A stretch of DNA of 64,000 nucleotides from Limimaricola soesokkakensis (GTDB lineage Bacteria; Pseudomonadota; Alphaproteobacteria; Rhodobacterales; Rhodobacteraceae), in assembly GCF_900172345.1 (NCBI RefSeq), contig NZ_FWFY01000002.1:1-64000 (forward strand). Direction: 5' to 3'. Position numbers and translations under genes: made by a program. This document shows, one piece after another, positions 1 to 12,616 of this stretch; within the stretch, counting starts at the first letter, position 1; each line of letters starts with the position of its first letter. The notes under the pieces are model-generated. The model saw only the letters and a list, made by a program, of their open reading frames with translations, searched no databases and was not told where the DNA came from.

Positions 1-313
1 ACGTTCGAACCTCTGCACATCGTCCCATCCGGCTGGATGGGACAGTCATCCGTCTGACTGTGCTTCCAGGTTTCATCAGAAACCGAAAGTCCGTCAAACG
101 GTGAAGCTGACACCGGTCATCGGGGCAAGCCCCTACCGGCGCGACATACAGACGTTGATCCATCGAACTGAACCAAGCCGCCCGCATATCTCTTCAGATA
201 TCTGCGATGTCAAAGAGCGAGAAGAAAACCAAACAACCGCGCCCTAACTTCCGGCGCGCCGCCCAGTCCCCTTCGGAATTTCCCACCGACGCTGCATCTC
301 TGCGCCGCCGGTG
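1..313 (-). other. Leader of a ribosomal RNA operon (16S gene lies beyond position 1)
   Basis: No protein gene is supported here. Read on the minus strand, the stretch has the build of an alphaproteobacterial 16S leader. It holds a GCTCTTTGACATC block (around 206-218), then a small stem-loop at 186-201 (ATATCT/AGATAT), then a GCGGGCGGC-type segment, then several strong hairpins. The last hairpins are at 22-43 (GTCCCATCC paired with GGATGGGAC) and 43-60. In such operons these elements form the RNase III processing stalk and antitermination leader just before 16S. The start of 16S itself is not in the window, so identification rests on the leader pattern and the promoter at 320-348. It is an inference from recalled leader sequences, not an alignment. 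Confidence 0.65.
212..218 (-). promoter_or_regulatory. boxA-like antitermination element (GCTCTTT)
   Basis: The minus strand reads GCTCTTT followed by GACATC, the form of boxA used by the NusB/NusE antitermination complex in rRNA leaders. It lies about 100 nt downstream of the predicted rRNA promoter and just before a 6-bp stem-loop, the usual place for this element. The motif is short, so confidence depends on the surrounding leader. Confidence 0.55.
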
Positions 314-319
314 AGGGGC

Positions 320-348
320 TATTTAGGCCCGGGGGACGTGAGTCGCAA
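320..348 (-). promoter_or_regulatory. Predicted rRNA operon promoter
   Basis: On the minus strand a -35 hexamer TTGCGA (343-348) is followed after exactly 17 nt by a -10 hexamer TAAATA (320-325). Position -7 is A, not T; lack of the -7 T is a known habit of Rhodobacter-type promoters. An A/T-rich tract (TTTTTT at 371-376) lies upstream of the -35, where an UP-like element would sit. Transcription would start near 312-314 and run left into the 16S leader. The promoter sits between the end of the dehydrogenase gene (425) and the leader. Confidence 0.5.
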
Positions 349-424
349 CAGCAAAAACGCTCCTCGACCCAAAAAAGTTCACTCCCGGCCAGAAAACGGT
401 GCCTAGAAAGTGCCTCTGCTGGTC

Positions 425-1560
425 CTAGAGGCTCTCACGCAGCACTGCCTCCAGCGCCTCCTCCGAGAGGTCGACCGGGTTGCCTCGCATTGAAGAGGAG
501 GCGCGAGAGGCCTTGGCCAGTTGAGGAATCTCCTCCGCAGCCACGCCCATTTCGGACAGGCGTAACAGGCCCCACTCCGTGATACGGGCCTCCAGCGCGT
601 CGAGCGGATCGGTCGTGACACCCAAGGCCGCAGCGATCCAGCCCGCGACCTCCCGATGGCGGGTGATCTCACCCCCCTGCTTCTCAACCGCTTGGACGTT
701 GGCGCGCAGCACGCCCGGCAGCAATCGGCCGCAAAGCGCGCCGTGCGGCGCACCGGCCTGCCCTCCCAGCACGCCCGCAAAGCCATGCACCGCGCCCAAG
801 CCCGCATTGGCGAGCGCCAGCCCGCCGAACAGGCTGGTAAGCGCGAGATCGTCGCGAGCGCCTTCGTCCTCGGCCTGCATGAGCCGTGTTAGCGCGGCAA
901 GGCCGCGCGGGATCGCGTCGCGGCACAGCGCGTCGGTGAAGGGGGTGGCACGGCACGACAGGTAGGGCTCGATCACCTGCGTCACCGCGTCGAGCCCCGA
1001 GGCCAGCGTGACGGAGCGCGGCGTATTATCGGTCAGGCTTGGGTCGATGATCGCCAGATCGGCCAGCATCCGGTCGTCACGAAGGGACACCTTGCGACCA
1101 TGCGAAGGCACGCCGATAACCGCGTTCTTGGTGACCTCGGCCCCGGTACCGGCGGTGGTCGGCAGGGCTATGAACGGCAAGGGCGCGGCATCGAGCGGCC
1201 GCCCCTCCCCCACCACTTCGAGATAGCTCATCGCGGGACGGGCGGCGGGGATCAGCGCCGCGACCGCCTTGCCCATGTCGATCACCGATCCGCCGCCCAG
1301 CGCCACCACGGCCTCGGCCCGAAGCGCGCGTCCCCGCGCCACCGCCGCGTCGAGATCGTCGATCAGGGGCTCGCCCTTCTGGCGGATCTCCTCCACCGCG
1401 GCCCCTTCGGCGCGCAGTTCGGCGGCGATCCGGTCGGCGGCCGGGTGAGAGCCGCGCAGCAGAATCACGCGCGCGCCCCAGGTGCGAACCGCCGCGCCCG
1501 CGCCTTCGGCGCGCCCCCGACCGAAGACGACGCGGCCCGCGGTCAGGATCTCGAAGCCGT

Positions 1561-1564
<4 letters not shown>
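425..1564 (-). CDS. Iron-containing alcohol dehydrogenase, last gene of the glp operon
   Basis: This 379-residue protein is a full-length group III (Fe-type) NAD(P)-dependent alcohol dehydrogenase. It has the dinucleotide-binding GGGSVID loop (about 90-96), the TTAGTGAE loop (136-143) and the metal site region (192-274). Aligned by spacing with FucO (Asp-x3-His, then two later His), the ligands are D192, Q196, H260 and H274, so the first His is replaced by Gln. The gene starts inside the glpK stop (ATGA overlap), so it is translationally coupled to glycerol kinase. The context suggests oxidation of glycerol or a related polyol or aldehyde, but the sequence does not fix the substrate. Maleylacetate reductases are relatives. 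Confidence in the family is high, in the function low. Confidence 0.85.
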
Positions 1565-3042
<1,478 letters not shown>

Positions 3043-3066
3043 CGGAAGCTCTTGTCTTGAGTGGAC

Positions 3067-3120
3067 GCGCCGCGGAGGGGAGGCTCCGCGGCGCGGGAGG
3101 CCGGGGCCCGCGGGCCCCGG
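3067..3120 (-). other. Two tandem hairpins between glpV and glpK
   Basis: The first hairpin pairs GCGCCGCGGAG (3067-3077) with CTCCGCGGCGC (3084-3094) around a 6-nt loop. The second is a perfect 20-nt palindrome, CCGGGGCCCG/CGGGCCCCGG (3101-3120). There is no U-tract, so they look like RNA-stabilising or partial-termination structures rather than full terminators. They sit just after the binding-protein gene, where such structures usually let the periplasmic protein be made in excess over downstream genes. Confidence 0.6.
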
Positions 3121-3132
3121 TCGTTCACGGGC

Positions 3133-4854
<1,722 letters not shown>

Positions 4855-4919
4855 ATGGTTTCCTCCCATTTATCGAACCATCACGCCGTCCTCCCCGAAC
4901 GGCGCTTCGTTGAAACTCG

Positions 4920-5192
4920 TCAGACCCAGCGGAACACCGCGGCGGCGTAAACGAGGCAGACCAGCATCGCCCAAGGCTGCGGCGCATCGACAAGCCCCAG
5001 CCAGGCGAGATTGATGAAGGCGGAGCCCAGGAGCGTGATGAAGAGCCGGTCGCCGCGCGTCGTCTCGATCCCCAGAACGCCGGTGCGCGGCGTCTCGGGA
5101 TAACGGATCGCCAGCACCGTGAAGATGATCAGCAGCGCCGCGATCGAGCCGAAGAAGATCGCCGTGGGGATCGTCCATGCCATCCATGCCAT
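4920..5192 (-). CDS. glpU: Small membrane protein of the glycerol ABC transporter (DUF2160)
   Basis: This 90-residue protein is mostly membrane: hydrophobic segments at about 5-28, 50-68 and 73-90 join short polar loops. It matches the DUF2160 proteins that always accompany glycerol/polyol transporters of this type between the permease and binding-protein genes. Its exact role is unknown; it may help assemble or stabilise the permease. A GAGAGGAGAG ribosome site precedes the ATG. It is 15 nt after glpQ and clearly in the same transcript. Confidence 0.88.
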   Translation of the reverse strand: MAWMAWTIPTAIFFGSIAALLIIFTVLAIRYPETPRTGVLGIETTRGDRLFITLLGSAFINLAWLGLVDAPQPWAMLVCLVYAAAVFRWV

Positions 5193-5207
5193 GTCGTCTC
5201 TCCTCTC

Positions 5208-6100
<893 letters not shown>

Positions 6101-6101
<1 letters not shown>

Positions 6102-6976
6102 CAGACACCATCCCTTTTGTCGAGGTTGGTCATGACGGTGTAGAACACCCAGGAGATCAGCAGGATGACGAGGAAGTACATCAGGCTGAAGGCCGCCGCC
6201 GGGCCGAGGTCGAACTGACCCAGCGCCATCTTCACGAGATCGATGGACAGGAAGGTGGTGGCATTGCCCGGCCCGCCGCCGGTAACGACAAAGGGCTCGG
6301 TATAGATCATGAAACTGTCCATGAACCGCAGCAGGATCGCGATCATCAACACGCCGGCCATCTTCGGCAGCTCGATGAAGCGGAACACCTTCCAGCGCGA
6401 GGCCTGATCGATCTTGGCGGCTTGGTAATAGGCGTCGGGGATCGATTGCAGGCCGGCATAGGCCAGGAGCGCCACCAGCGAGGTCCAGTGCCAGACATCC
6501 ATGATGATGACCGTGGCCCAGGCGTCGATCACGTTCTGGGTGTAGTTGTAGTTTACCCCCAGCTTGGCCAGCACGTAGCCCAAGAGCCCGATATCGACCC
6601 GGCCGAAGATCTGCCAGATCGTGCCGACCACGTTCCACGGGATCAGCAGCGGCAGCGACATCAGCACGAGGCAGAACGAGGCCCAGAAGCCTTTTTTCGG
6701 CATGTTGAGCGCGACGAAGATGCCCAGCGGCACCTCGATCGCGAGGATGATGCTCGAGAAGACCAACTGGCGGCCCAGCGCGTTCCACATCCGCTCGCTC
6801 TCGAGCATGTCGCGGAACCAGTCGAGCCCGGCCCAGAAGAAGACGTTGTTGCCGAAGGTGTCCTGCACGGAATAGTTCACCACGGTCATCAGCGGGATCA
6901 CCGCCGAGAAGCCGACGAGGATCAGCACCGGCAGAACGAGGAACCAGGCTTTCTGGTTGACGGTCTTGTTCATCAC
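6101..6976 (-). CDS. glpP: Glycerol ABC transporter permease
   Basis: This MalF-type permease (291 residues) has six predicted membrane helices, beginning with one at about 12-33, and an EAA-like loop around SIPDAYYQAAKIDQAS. It forms the transmembrane heterodimer with GlpQ. Its start overlaps the stop of glpT by 4 nt (ATGA at 6973-6976), and its stop overlaps the glpQ start. The chain of overlaps shows tight translational coupling across the transporter genes. Confidence 0.93.
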
Positions 6977-8067
6977 GCGGCCCTCCCCTGCAGGCTCTGC
7001 GGCGCGACGCGCCAGTCATCGGCATAGACGTTGATCGCCTCCGCATCGAAGCTCACCCGGTCGGCACCCGCCGGCACGGGCGTACCTTCGTCAAGGATCG
7101 CGTTGGCCGCGGTGCCGCCGACATCGAGCCGAACGATCTTGTGACGGCCTACATCTTCGACGCGGGTAATTCGCGCGGGCAGCCCTTCGCCGCCCGCATG
7201 CAGCCGGACGAATTCGGGTCGGACGCCGATCTGCACCTGACCCGCGACGGGGGCGTAGCTGTCGCCCAGCGGCACCGCCACGCCCTGCACGGTGGCAGTT
7301 GCGCCCGACACCTGAGCGTCGAACAGGTTCATGCCGGGCGAACCGATGAAGAAGCCCACGAAGGTATGCGCGGGCCGCTCGAACAACTCCTGCGGCGTGC
7401 CGATCTGCACCACGCGCCCATCATACATCACCACCACCTTGTCGGCGAAGGTCAGCGCCTCGGTCTGGTCGTGGGTGACGTAGATCATCGTGTGGCCGAA
7501 ATCGTGGTGCAGCTGCTTGAGCTGGGTCCTGAGTTCCCACTTCATATGCGGGTCGATCACGGTGAGCGGCTCGTCGAAGAGAAGCGCGTTCACGTCCTCG
7601 CGTACCATGCCGCGACCAAGGCTGATCTTCTGCTTGGCGTCGGCTGTGAGCCCGCGCGCCTTGCGCCTGAGCTGATCCTCCATGCCGATCATCGCCGCGA
7701 TGGCGTTCACTCGCTCGGCGATGTATTTCGGATCAGCGCCGCGGTTCTTGAGCGGAAAGGCGAGGTTCTCGCCCACCGTCATGGTGTCGTAGACCACCGG
7801 AAACTGGAATACCTGCGCGATGTTGCGCTCGGCCGTCGGCGCGTCGGTCACGTCGCGCCCGTCGAACAGGATTCGACCCCGGCTCGGCCGCAGCAGCCCC
7901 GAGATGATGTTGAGCAGCGTGGACTTGCCGCAACCCGACGAGCCCAAGAGCGCGTAGGCCTCGCCATCGGCCCAGTCGTGGTTCAGCTCCTTGAGCGCCC
8001 AGTCATCGTCGGATTTCGGCTGCTTGAGGTAGGAATGCGCGAGGTTGTCGAGCGTGATCTTGGCCAT
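6973..8067 (-). CDS. glpT: Glycerol ABC transporter ATP-binding protein, second subunit
   Basis: ABC ATPase of 364 residues. Walker A is GSSGCGKST near residue 38 and Walker B is LLFDEP, with a C-terminal TOBE-type regulatory domain as in MalK-like proteins. The signature region reads ADAKQKISLGRG rather than the usual LSGGQ, so this subunit has a degenerate signature motif. That is common in one partner of heterodimeric ABC ATPases. The ATG at 8067 is used because it follows the glpS stop by 1 nt and starts the conserved MAKITLDNL. It works with GlpS on GlpPQ. Confidence 0.92.
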   Translation of the reverse strand: MAKITLDNLAHSYLKQPKSDDDWALKELNHDWADGEAYALLGSSGCGKSTLLNIISGLLRPSRGRILFDGRDVTDAPTAERNIAQVFQFPVVYDTMTVGENLAFPLKNRGADPKYIAERVNAIAAMIGMEDQLRRKARGLTADAKQKISLGRGMVREDVNALLFDEPLTVIDPHMKWELRTQLKQLHHDFGHTMIYVTHDQTEALTFADKVVVMYDGRVVQIGTPQELFERPAHTFVGFFIGSPGMNLFDAQVSGATATVQGVAVPLGDSYAPVAGQVQIGVRPEFVRLHAGGEGLPARITRVEDVGRHKIVRLDVGGTAANAILDEGTPVPAGADRVSFDAEAINVYADDWRVAPQSLQGRAA

Positions 8068-8068
8068 G

Positions 8069-9157
8069 TCAGGCGGCCTCCACGTAGGATGCAGGGGCGA
8101 CGAGCGGTCCGTCCTCGGCAAAGACGTAGACATGCGCCGGGTCGAGATAGGCGGTGAGCGCCTGCCCGGGGCGCAGGTTGCGCACGCCATGGATCAGCCC
8201 GACCCAGCGGGTGCCGTGATGGTCGAGATGCACGAAAGTTTCGGAGCCGGTGATCTCGGTCACCGCGAGCCGGGTTTCGAAAGTGATGTCGCCCTCGTGC
8301 CGGCGCTCCAGCTCCATGTGGTTGGGGCGGAAGCCCCCCTGATAGCGACCATCGCGCAAACCGCCCAGCGCGCCCGCCGCCGGCACTTCGCGGCCGCCGT
8401 CGAGATGCAGGACCGCCCCGCGCTTCTCGAAGGGCAGGAAGTTCATCGGCGGGTCGGAGAAGACCCGCGCCGTGGTCGCGTCCACCGGGTGGCGGTAGAC
8501 CTGCGGCGTCTCGTCGAACTGGGTCACCCGCCCCTCCCAGAGCGTGGCGACATGGCCGCCCAGCAGCAGCGCCTCCTCCGGCTCGGTGGTGGCGTAGACG
8601 AAGATCGAGCCCGCCTCCTCGAAGATCTTGGGGATTTCGGCGCGCAGTTCCTCGCGCAGCTTGTAGTCGAGGTTGGCCAGCGGCTCGTCCAGCAGCACCA
8701 GACCCGCATCCTTGACCAATGCGCGGGCCAGCGCGCAACGCTGCTGCTGGCCGCCCGACAGCTCGAGCGGCTTGCGGTCGAGAAGCGGGGTCAGCTTCAT
8801 CATTTCGGCCGATTTTCGAACGGCGGCGTCGATCTCGTCCTTCGACTTGCCCGAGATCCGCATCGGCGAGGCGATGTTCTCGTAGACCGTCATCGACGGG
8901 TAGTTGATGAACTGCTGGTAGACCATCGCCACCTTGCGGTCCTGCACGCGCACGCCGGTCACGTCCTCGCCGTTCCACAGGATGCGGCCGGTCGTGGGCG
9001 CGTCGAGCCCCGCCATCAGCCGCATCAATGTGGTCTTGCCCGACAGGGTCGGGCCCAGCAGCACGTTCATCGTGCCGTTTTGCAACGTGAGGTCGGTGCG
9101 GTGGATATGGGTCTGCCCCTCCACCCGCTTCGACACGCTCTCCAGCGTCAGCGTCAT
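8069..9157 (-). CDS. glpS: Glycerol ABC transporter ATP-binding protein, first subunit
   Basis: ABC ATPase of 362 residues. The Walker A loop reads GPTLSGKTTL, the signature [12 protein letters not shown] is canonical, and Walker B is VLLDEPLANLD, followed by a TOBE-like C-terminal domain. After Walker B the switch segment reads YATTEPEEAL, where the usual switch His is Thr. Thus GlpS has a normal signature but an altered switch, and GlpT the reverse. That is consistent with a heterodimer having one competent site. Start at the ATG beginning MTLTLESVS, 29 nt after glpD, with GGGGAGGA upstream. Confidence 0.92.
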   Translation of the reverse strand: MTLTLESVSKRVEGQTHIHRTDLTLQNGTMNVLLGPTLSGKTTLMRLMAGLDAPTTGRILWNGEDVTGVRVQDRKVAMVYQQFINYPSMTVYENIASPMRISGKSKDEIDAAVRKSAEMMKLTPLLDRKPLELSGGQQQRCALARALVKDAGLVLLDEPLANLDYKLREELRAEIPKIFEEAGSIFVYATTEPEEALLLGGHVATLWEGRVTQFDETPQVYRHPVDATTARVFSDPPMNFLPFEKRGAVLHLDGGREVPAAGALGGLRDGRYQGGFRPNHMELERRHEGDITFETRLAVTEITGSETFVHLDHHGTRWVGLIHGVRNLRPGQALTAYLDPAHVYVFAEDGPLVAPASYVEAA

Positions 9158-9186
9158 GATCGTCCTCCCCGGTCGCGCGGCCCGTC

Positions 9187-10779
9187 TCAGCCGTGCCGCG
9201 CGGCCCTCTCTCCCTGCATCCAGTCTTCGAGGGCGGCGGCCTGATCTCCCGTCAGGCGCAGCCCCAGCTTCGATCTTCTCCACAGCACGTCATCCGCGCT
9301 GCGAGCGTATTCCTTTTCGACGAGCCACGCGACCTCGGCCTCGGTCAGCGTCGCGCCGAAATCGCGGCCCAGATCCTGCGCGCTCTTGGCCTTGCCGAGG
9401 ATCGACCGCGCCTCGGTGCCATAGGCGCGCACCAGCCGCCGCGCCCAGCGCCGGTCGAGGAACGGGTAATCCGCCTCGAGCCCCTCGATCAGCGCCTCGA
9501 CGCCGTCGACCGGGAAATCCCCGCCCGGCAGCGCGACGCCGGCGGTCCAACGGCCCTTCGTCGTCTCGAAATAGGGCGCGATCTTCTCCATCGCGCTCTC
9601 GGCGAGGCGACGATAGGTGGTGATCTTGCCGCCAAAAACGTTGAGCACCGGCGCGCCGCCTTCGGCATCGACCTTGAGCGTGTAGTCCCGCGTCGCCGCC
9701 GTGGCGCTCGACGCGCCGTCGTCATAGAGCGGACGCACCCCCGAATAGGTCCAGACGATGTCGTCGCGCGTCACCTCGCGCTCGAAATAGCGGCTCGCGA
9801 AGCGGCACAGATATTCCTGCTCCTCGGGCGTGCAGACCGCCGGCTCGGAGGGATCGGGGTGGTCGGCATCGGTGGTGCCGATCAGCGTGAAATCGGTCTC
9901 ATAGGGGATCGCGAAGATGATCCGCCCGTCGGTGCCCTGGAAGAAGTAGCACTTGTCGTGGTCGTAGAGCCGCTCGGTGACGATGTGGCTGCCGCGCACG
10001 AGGCGCACGCCCTCGCGGGTTTCCACGTCGATCGCACCCTTAAGCAGCTTGCCGACCCAGGGACCGCCCGCATTGACCAGCATCCGGGCCAAGTGCGTGC
10101 GCCGCGCGCTAGTCTCCCGGTCCTCGACCTCGACGGCCCAGAGATCGCCCTCGCGCGTCGCATGCAGCACCTTGGTCCGGGTCATGATCCGCGCGCCGCG
10201 CGCCTCGGCGTCGCGGGCGTTCAGAACGACGAGGCGCGAATCCTCGATCCAGCAGTCGGAGTATTCGTAGGCGGTCTCGAATTTGGGATCGAGCGGGCCG
10301 CCGGCCGGGTCGCGCCTGAGGTCGAGCGTGCGGGTGCCGGGCAGGATCTTTCGTCCGCCCAGATGATCGTACATGAACAAACCGAGCCGGATTAGCCAGG
10401 CCGGGCGCCGCCCCTTCATCCAAGGCATCACCGTGCCCAGAAGCTTCGAGGTCGGGGTATCGCTCTCGAACCGCATCGACGGATGATAGGGCAACACGAA
10501 GCGCATCGGCCAAGAGATGTGCGGCATGGCGCGCAGCAGCGTCTCGCGCTCGATCAGCGCCTCCCGCACCAGCCGGAACTCGAAATATTCGAGGTAACGC
10601 AACCCGCCATGAAACAGCTTGGTCGAGGAGGAGGAGGTCGCCTGCGCAAGATCGTCCATCTCGGCCAGAACCACCGACAACCCGCGCCCGGCAGCGTCGC
10701 GGGCAATGCCGCAGCCATTGATGCCGCCACCGATCACGAAGAGATCGCTGACATCTTCGGATGTCTGGACTGCCGACAA
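9187..10779 (-). CDS. glpD: Glycerol-3-phosphate dehydrogenase (FAD, aerobic)
   Basis: GlpD is a membrane-associated flavoprotein that oxidises sn-glycerol 3-phosphate to dihydroxyacetone phosphate and passes electrons to the quinone pool. The FAD-binding loop DLFVIGGGINGCGIARDAAG is close to the N-terminus and is followed by the family block TKLFHGGLRYLEY. No in-frame ATG precedes the FAD loop. The TTG at 10779 is preferred because a GGGGCGGGGGG tract precedes it and it leaves 11 residues before the FAD segment, as in relatives. A TTG at 10839 would add 20 residues but lacks a ribosome site. Predicted length is 530 residues. It is the first gene of the left-reading glp operon, divergent from glpR. 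Confidence 0.93.
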   Translation of the reverse strand: MSAVQTSEDVSDLFVIGGGINGCGIARDAAGRGLSVVLAEMDDLAQATSSSSTKLFHGGLRYLEYFEFRLVREALIERETLLRAMPHISWPMRFVLPYHPSMRFESDTPTSKLLGTVMPWMKGRRPAWLIRLGLFMYDHLGGRKILPGTRTLDLRRDPAGGPLDPKFETAYEYSDCWIEDSRLVVLNARDAEARGARIMTRTKVLHATREGDLWAVEVEDRETSARRTHLARMLVNAGGPWVGKLLKGAIDVETREGVRLVRGSHIVTERLYDHDKCYFFQGTDGRIIFAIPYETDFTLIGTTDADHPDPSEPAVCTPEEQEYLCRFASRYFEREVTRDDIVWTYSGVRPLYDDGASSATAATRDYTLKVDAEGGAPVLNVFGGKITTYRRLAESAMEKIAPYFETTKGRWTAGVALPGGDFPVDGVEALIEGLEADYPFLDRRWARRLVRAYGTEARSILGKAKSAQDLGRDFGATLTEAEVAWLVEKEYARSADDVLWRRSKLGLRLTGDQAAALEDWMQGERAARHG

Positions 10780-10852
10780 GTGGATGCCCCCCGCCCCAAG
10801 TTCGGTTCGCCGTAATCCTGACTCCGAGATGCGCGCCAAGCAAGAGGAATTT

Positions 10853-10869
10853 TTCGTTTAGGTTCGCTT
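10853..10869. promoter_or_regulatory. Tandem TTCG(T/C)TT repeats upstream of glpD, candidate DeoR-type site
   Basis: TTCGTTT (10853-10859) and TTCGCTT (10863-10869) recur with a 10-bp period, one helical turn. DeoR-family repressors often bind such in-phase direct repeats. The pair lies 74-90 nt upstream of the preferred glpD start and on the expected side for control by the divergently encoded GlpR. No footprint can be inferred; the assignment is by pattern and position only. Confidence 0.4.
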
Positions 10870-10994
10870 TCCTCGATCCGCGCCTGTCCCGCTCACGGAT
10901 GTAGAAGCCGGAATTTGCAAAGCTTCTCGCACGTTTTGCGCGAAAGACGGGCGTCGGGTCTCTGTGCACTGCGGGGAGCAATCCCGCGTTTGCG

Positions 10995-11035
10995 TTGCAT
11001 TCTGCCGGATTCCGCGCATTATGGAACATCCATAA
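10995..11035 (+). promoter_or_regulatory. Candidate glpR promoter overlapped by a 17-bp inverted repeat
   Basis: A -35 like TTGCAT (10995-11000) is followed by a -10 like CATTAT (11017-11022). Overlapping and just after the -10 is a perfect inverted repeat, TTATGGA-ACA-TCCATAA (11019-11035), 13 nt before the glpR ATG. A repressor bound here would block the promoter, suggesting that GlpR represses itself and perhaps the divergent glpD operon. The repeat is exact; its use as the GlpR operator is inferred. Confidence 0.45.
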
Positions 11036-11048
11036 CGGGATCCGCGCG

Positions 11049-11816
11049 ATGTCACAGAGCTTTCGGCAGCCAGAAATCCTCGAGATCGCCCGCCGCGAAG
11101 GGCGGGTCACGGTCGAGGGGCTGGCCGAACATTTCGGGGTGACCCTGCAGACGATCCGCCGCGACCTGACCGATCTGGCCGAGGCCGGCCGGCTCGACCG
11201 GGTGCATGGCGGTGCGGTACTGCCATCGGGCACCGTTAATATCGGTTACGAACATCGTCGCGGCCTCAATCCCGGCCCCAAATCCGCGATCGCCGCCGCC
11301 TGCGCCGCCGATATTTCGGACGACGCCTCGATCTTTCTCAACATCGGCACCTCGACCGAGGCGGTGGCGCGGGCGCTGCTGCGCCATCGCGGGCTGATGG
11401 TGGTCACCAACAACATGAACGTCGCAACCATCCTCGCCGAGAACGCCGAGGCGCAGGTGATCGTTACCGGCGGCGCGCTCAGACGCTCGGATGGCGGGCT
11501 CGTGGGCTCGCTCACCACCCAGACGATCCAGCAGTTCAAGTTCGACCTCGCGGTGATCGGCTGTTCGGCGCTCGACGAGACCGGCGACCTGCTCGATTTC
11601 GACATCGAGGAGGTCGGGGTGAACCAGAGCCTGCTGCGCCGCTCGCGCCGTACCGTCCTGGTGGCCGACCGCTCCAAGTTCTCGCGCTCCGCGCCCGCAC
11701 GCATCGCCTCGCTGCGCGAGATCGACGTGTTCTATACCGACGCGCCGCCGCCCGCCGAGCTGGCGCAGCGCTGCGCCGAATGGGGCACCCGCATCGTCGT
11801 CGCACGACCGGACTAG
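11049..11816 (+). CDS. glpR: DeoR-family repressor of glycerol genes
   Basis: This 255-residue regulator has an N-terminal winged helix-turn-helix of DeoR type (about 1-60; VEGLAEHFGVTLQTIRRDL) and a C-terminal sugar-phosphate-sensing DeoRC domain with the LNIGTST and VTGG segments. GlpR proteins bind glycerol 3-phosphate and then release DNA. Divergence from glpD and the candidate operators in the 269-nt gap support this role. The ATG at 11049 begins the conserved MSQSFRQPEIL. An in-frame ATG at 10995 would place the palindrome inside the gene and is rejected. Confidence 0.92.
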   Translation: MSQSFRQPEILEIARREGRVTVEGLAEHFGVTLQTIRRDLTDLAEAGRLDRVHGGAVLPSGTVNIGYEHRRGLNPGPKSAIAAACAADISDDASIFLNIGTSTEAVARALLRHRGLMVVTNNMNVATILAENAEAQVIVTGGALRRSDGGLVGSLTTQTIQQFKFDLAVIGCSALDETGDLLDFDIEEVGVNQSLLRRSRRTVLVADRSKFSRSAPARIASLREIDVFYTDAPPPAELAQRCAEWGTRIVVARPD

Positions 11817-11890
11817 CCCTGCACTGGTGATTCACCCCTTCGAGGCATAAAGGGGGATGCGCCTTTCCTGCCCGCGCGCCCGGAGTGCCG

Positions 11891-12544
11891 ATGCGTACCA
11901 CCCTGCCCCGACTGGTCCTGCGCCTCGCGCTGGTCGCGATCCTGATCGCGGTCAATCTCTGGCTGGCCTTCTGGCTGCGCGACTTCGCCGCCGAGATGGC
12001 CGCGCAGGGTCGGATGGAACTGCTCGGCCTCACGGTCGCGGGTCTGCTCCTGCTCTACGCGGTAGTACTGGCGATTCCCTTCGTGCCGGGGGCCGAGATC
12101 GGGCTGGCGCTGCTGATGGCGCATGGCGCCGCCGCCGCACCCATCGTCTGGGGCGCGACAGCGGTGGGGCTGATGCTGGCCTTCGGGGCCGGTCGGGCGC
12201 TCGCCGCGCAGCGGGTCTGTCTGGCGCTGGACCGGCTGGGCTTCGACCGGGCTGCCGCGGCTTTGGCGCAGCTGCGCGAAACCGACCCAGAGGCACGGAT
12301 GCGCAAGCTTGAGGACAGCGTGCCGCGCTGGGCCCGGCGCTGGGTGCTGCGGCGGCGTTATCTCGTTCTGGCACTCTTGGTGAACCTGCCGGGCAATTCG
12401 CTGATCGGCGGCGGCGGTGGCATCCTGCTGGCCGCCGGGCTGAGCCGGTTGTTCCAACCGGTTGCCGTGGCGCTGACCATGCTGCTAGCCACCGCGCCGT
12501 TGCCGCTCGCGGTGATGCTGATCGGCCCCGGCATACTGGGCTAG
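11891..12544 (+). CDS. Small multi-spanning membrane protein, VTT/TVP38-like
   Basis: Protein of 217 residues with an N-terminal membrane helix (about 8-29) and further hydrophobic segments. It carries two loops typical of VTT/DedA-like proteins: a PFVPGAEIG segment near 58 followed by a glycine-rich stretch ending in GR, and LPGNSLIGGGGG near 160. The family includes the TVP38/TMEM64 and DedA lipid scramblase-like proteins, but similarity is recognised only by motif layout. ATG at 11891 is preferred over GTG at 11885 because CGGAG lies 5 nt upstream. It follows glpR on the same strand but shows no link to glycerol use. Function is unknown. Confidence 0.7.
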   Translation: MRTTLPRLVLRLALVAILIAVNLWLAFWLRDFAAEMAAQGRMELLGLTVAGLLLLYAVVLAIPFVPGAEIGLALLMAHGAAAAPIVWGATAVGLMLAFGAGRALAAQRVCLALDRLGFDRAAAALAQLRETDPEARMRKLEDSVPRWARRWVLRRRYLVLALLVNLPGNSLIGGGGGILLAAGLSRLFQPVAVALTMLLATAPLPLAVMLIGPGILG

Positions 12545-12616
12545 GTCCGGCTGCCACTGGCCGAACCCCGCGAGGCGGCGTAACCAAGCCCCAGTTGACA
12601 GCGATGGGAGCGCGAC

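Noticed and set aside
10780-10839. A 20-codon N-terminal extension of GlpD from a TTG at 10839
   Set aside because: No ribosome site precedes it and the extension has no counterpart in known GlpD. The TTG at 10779 has a G-rich site and gives the expected N-terminus.
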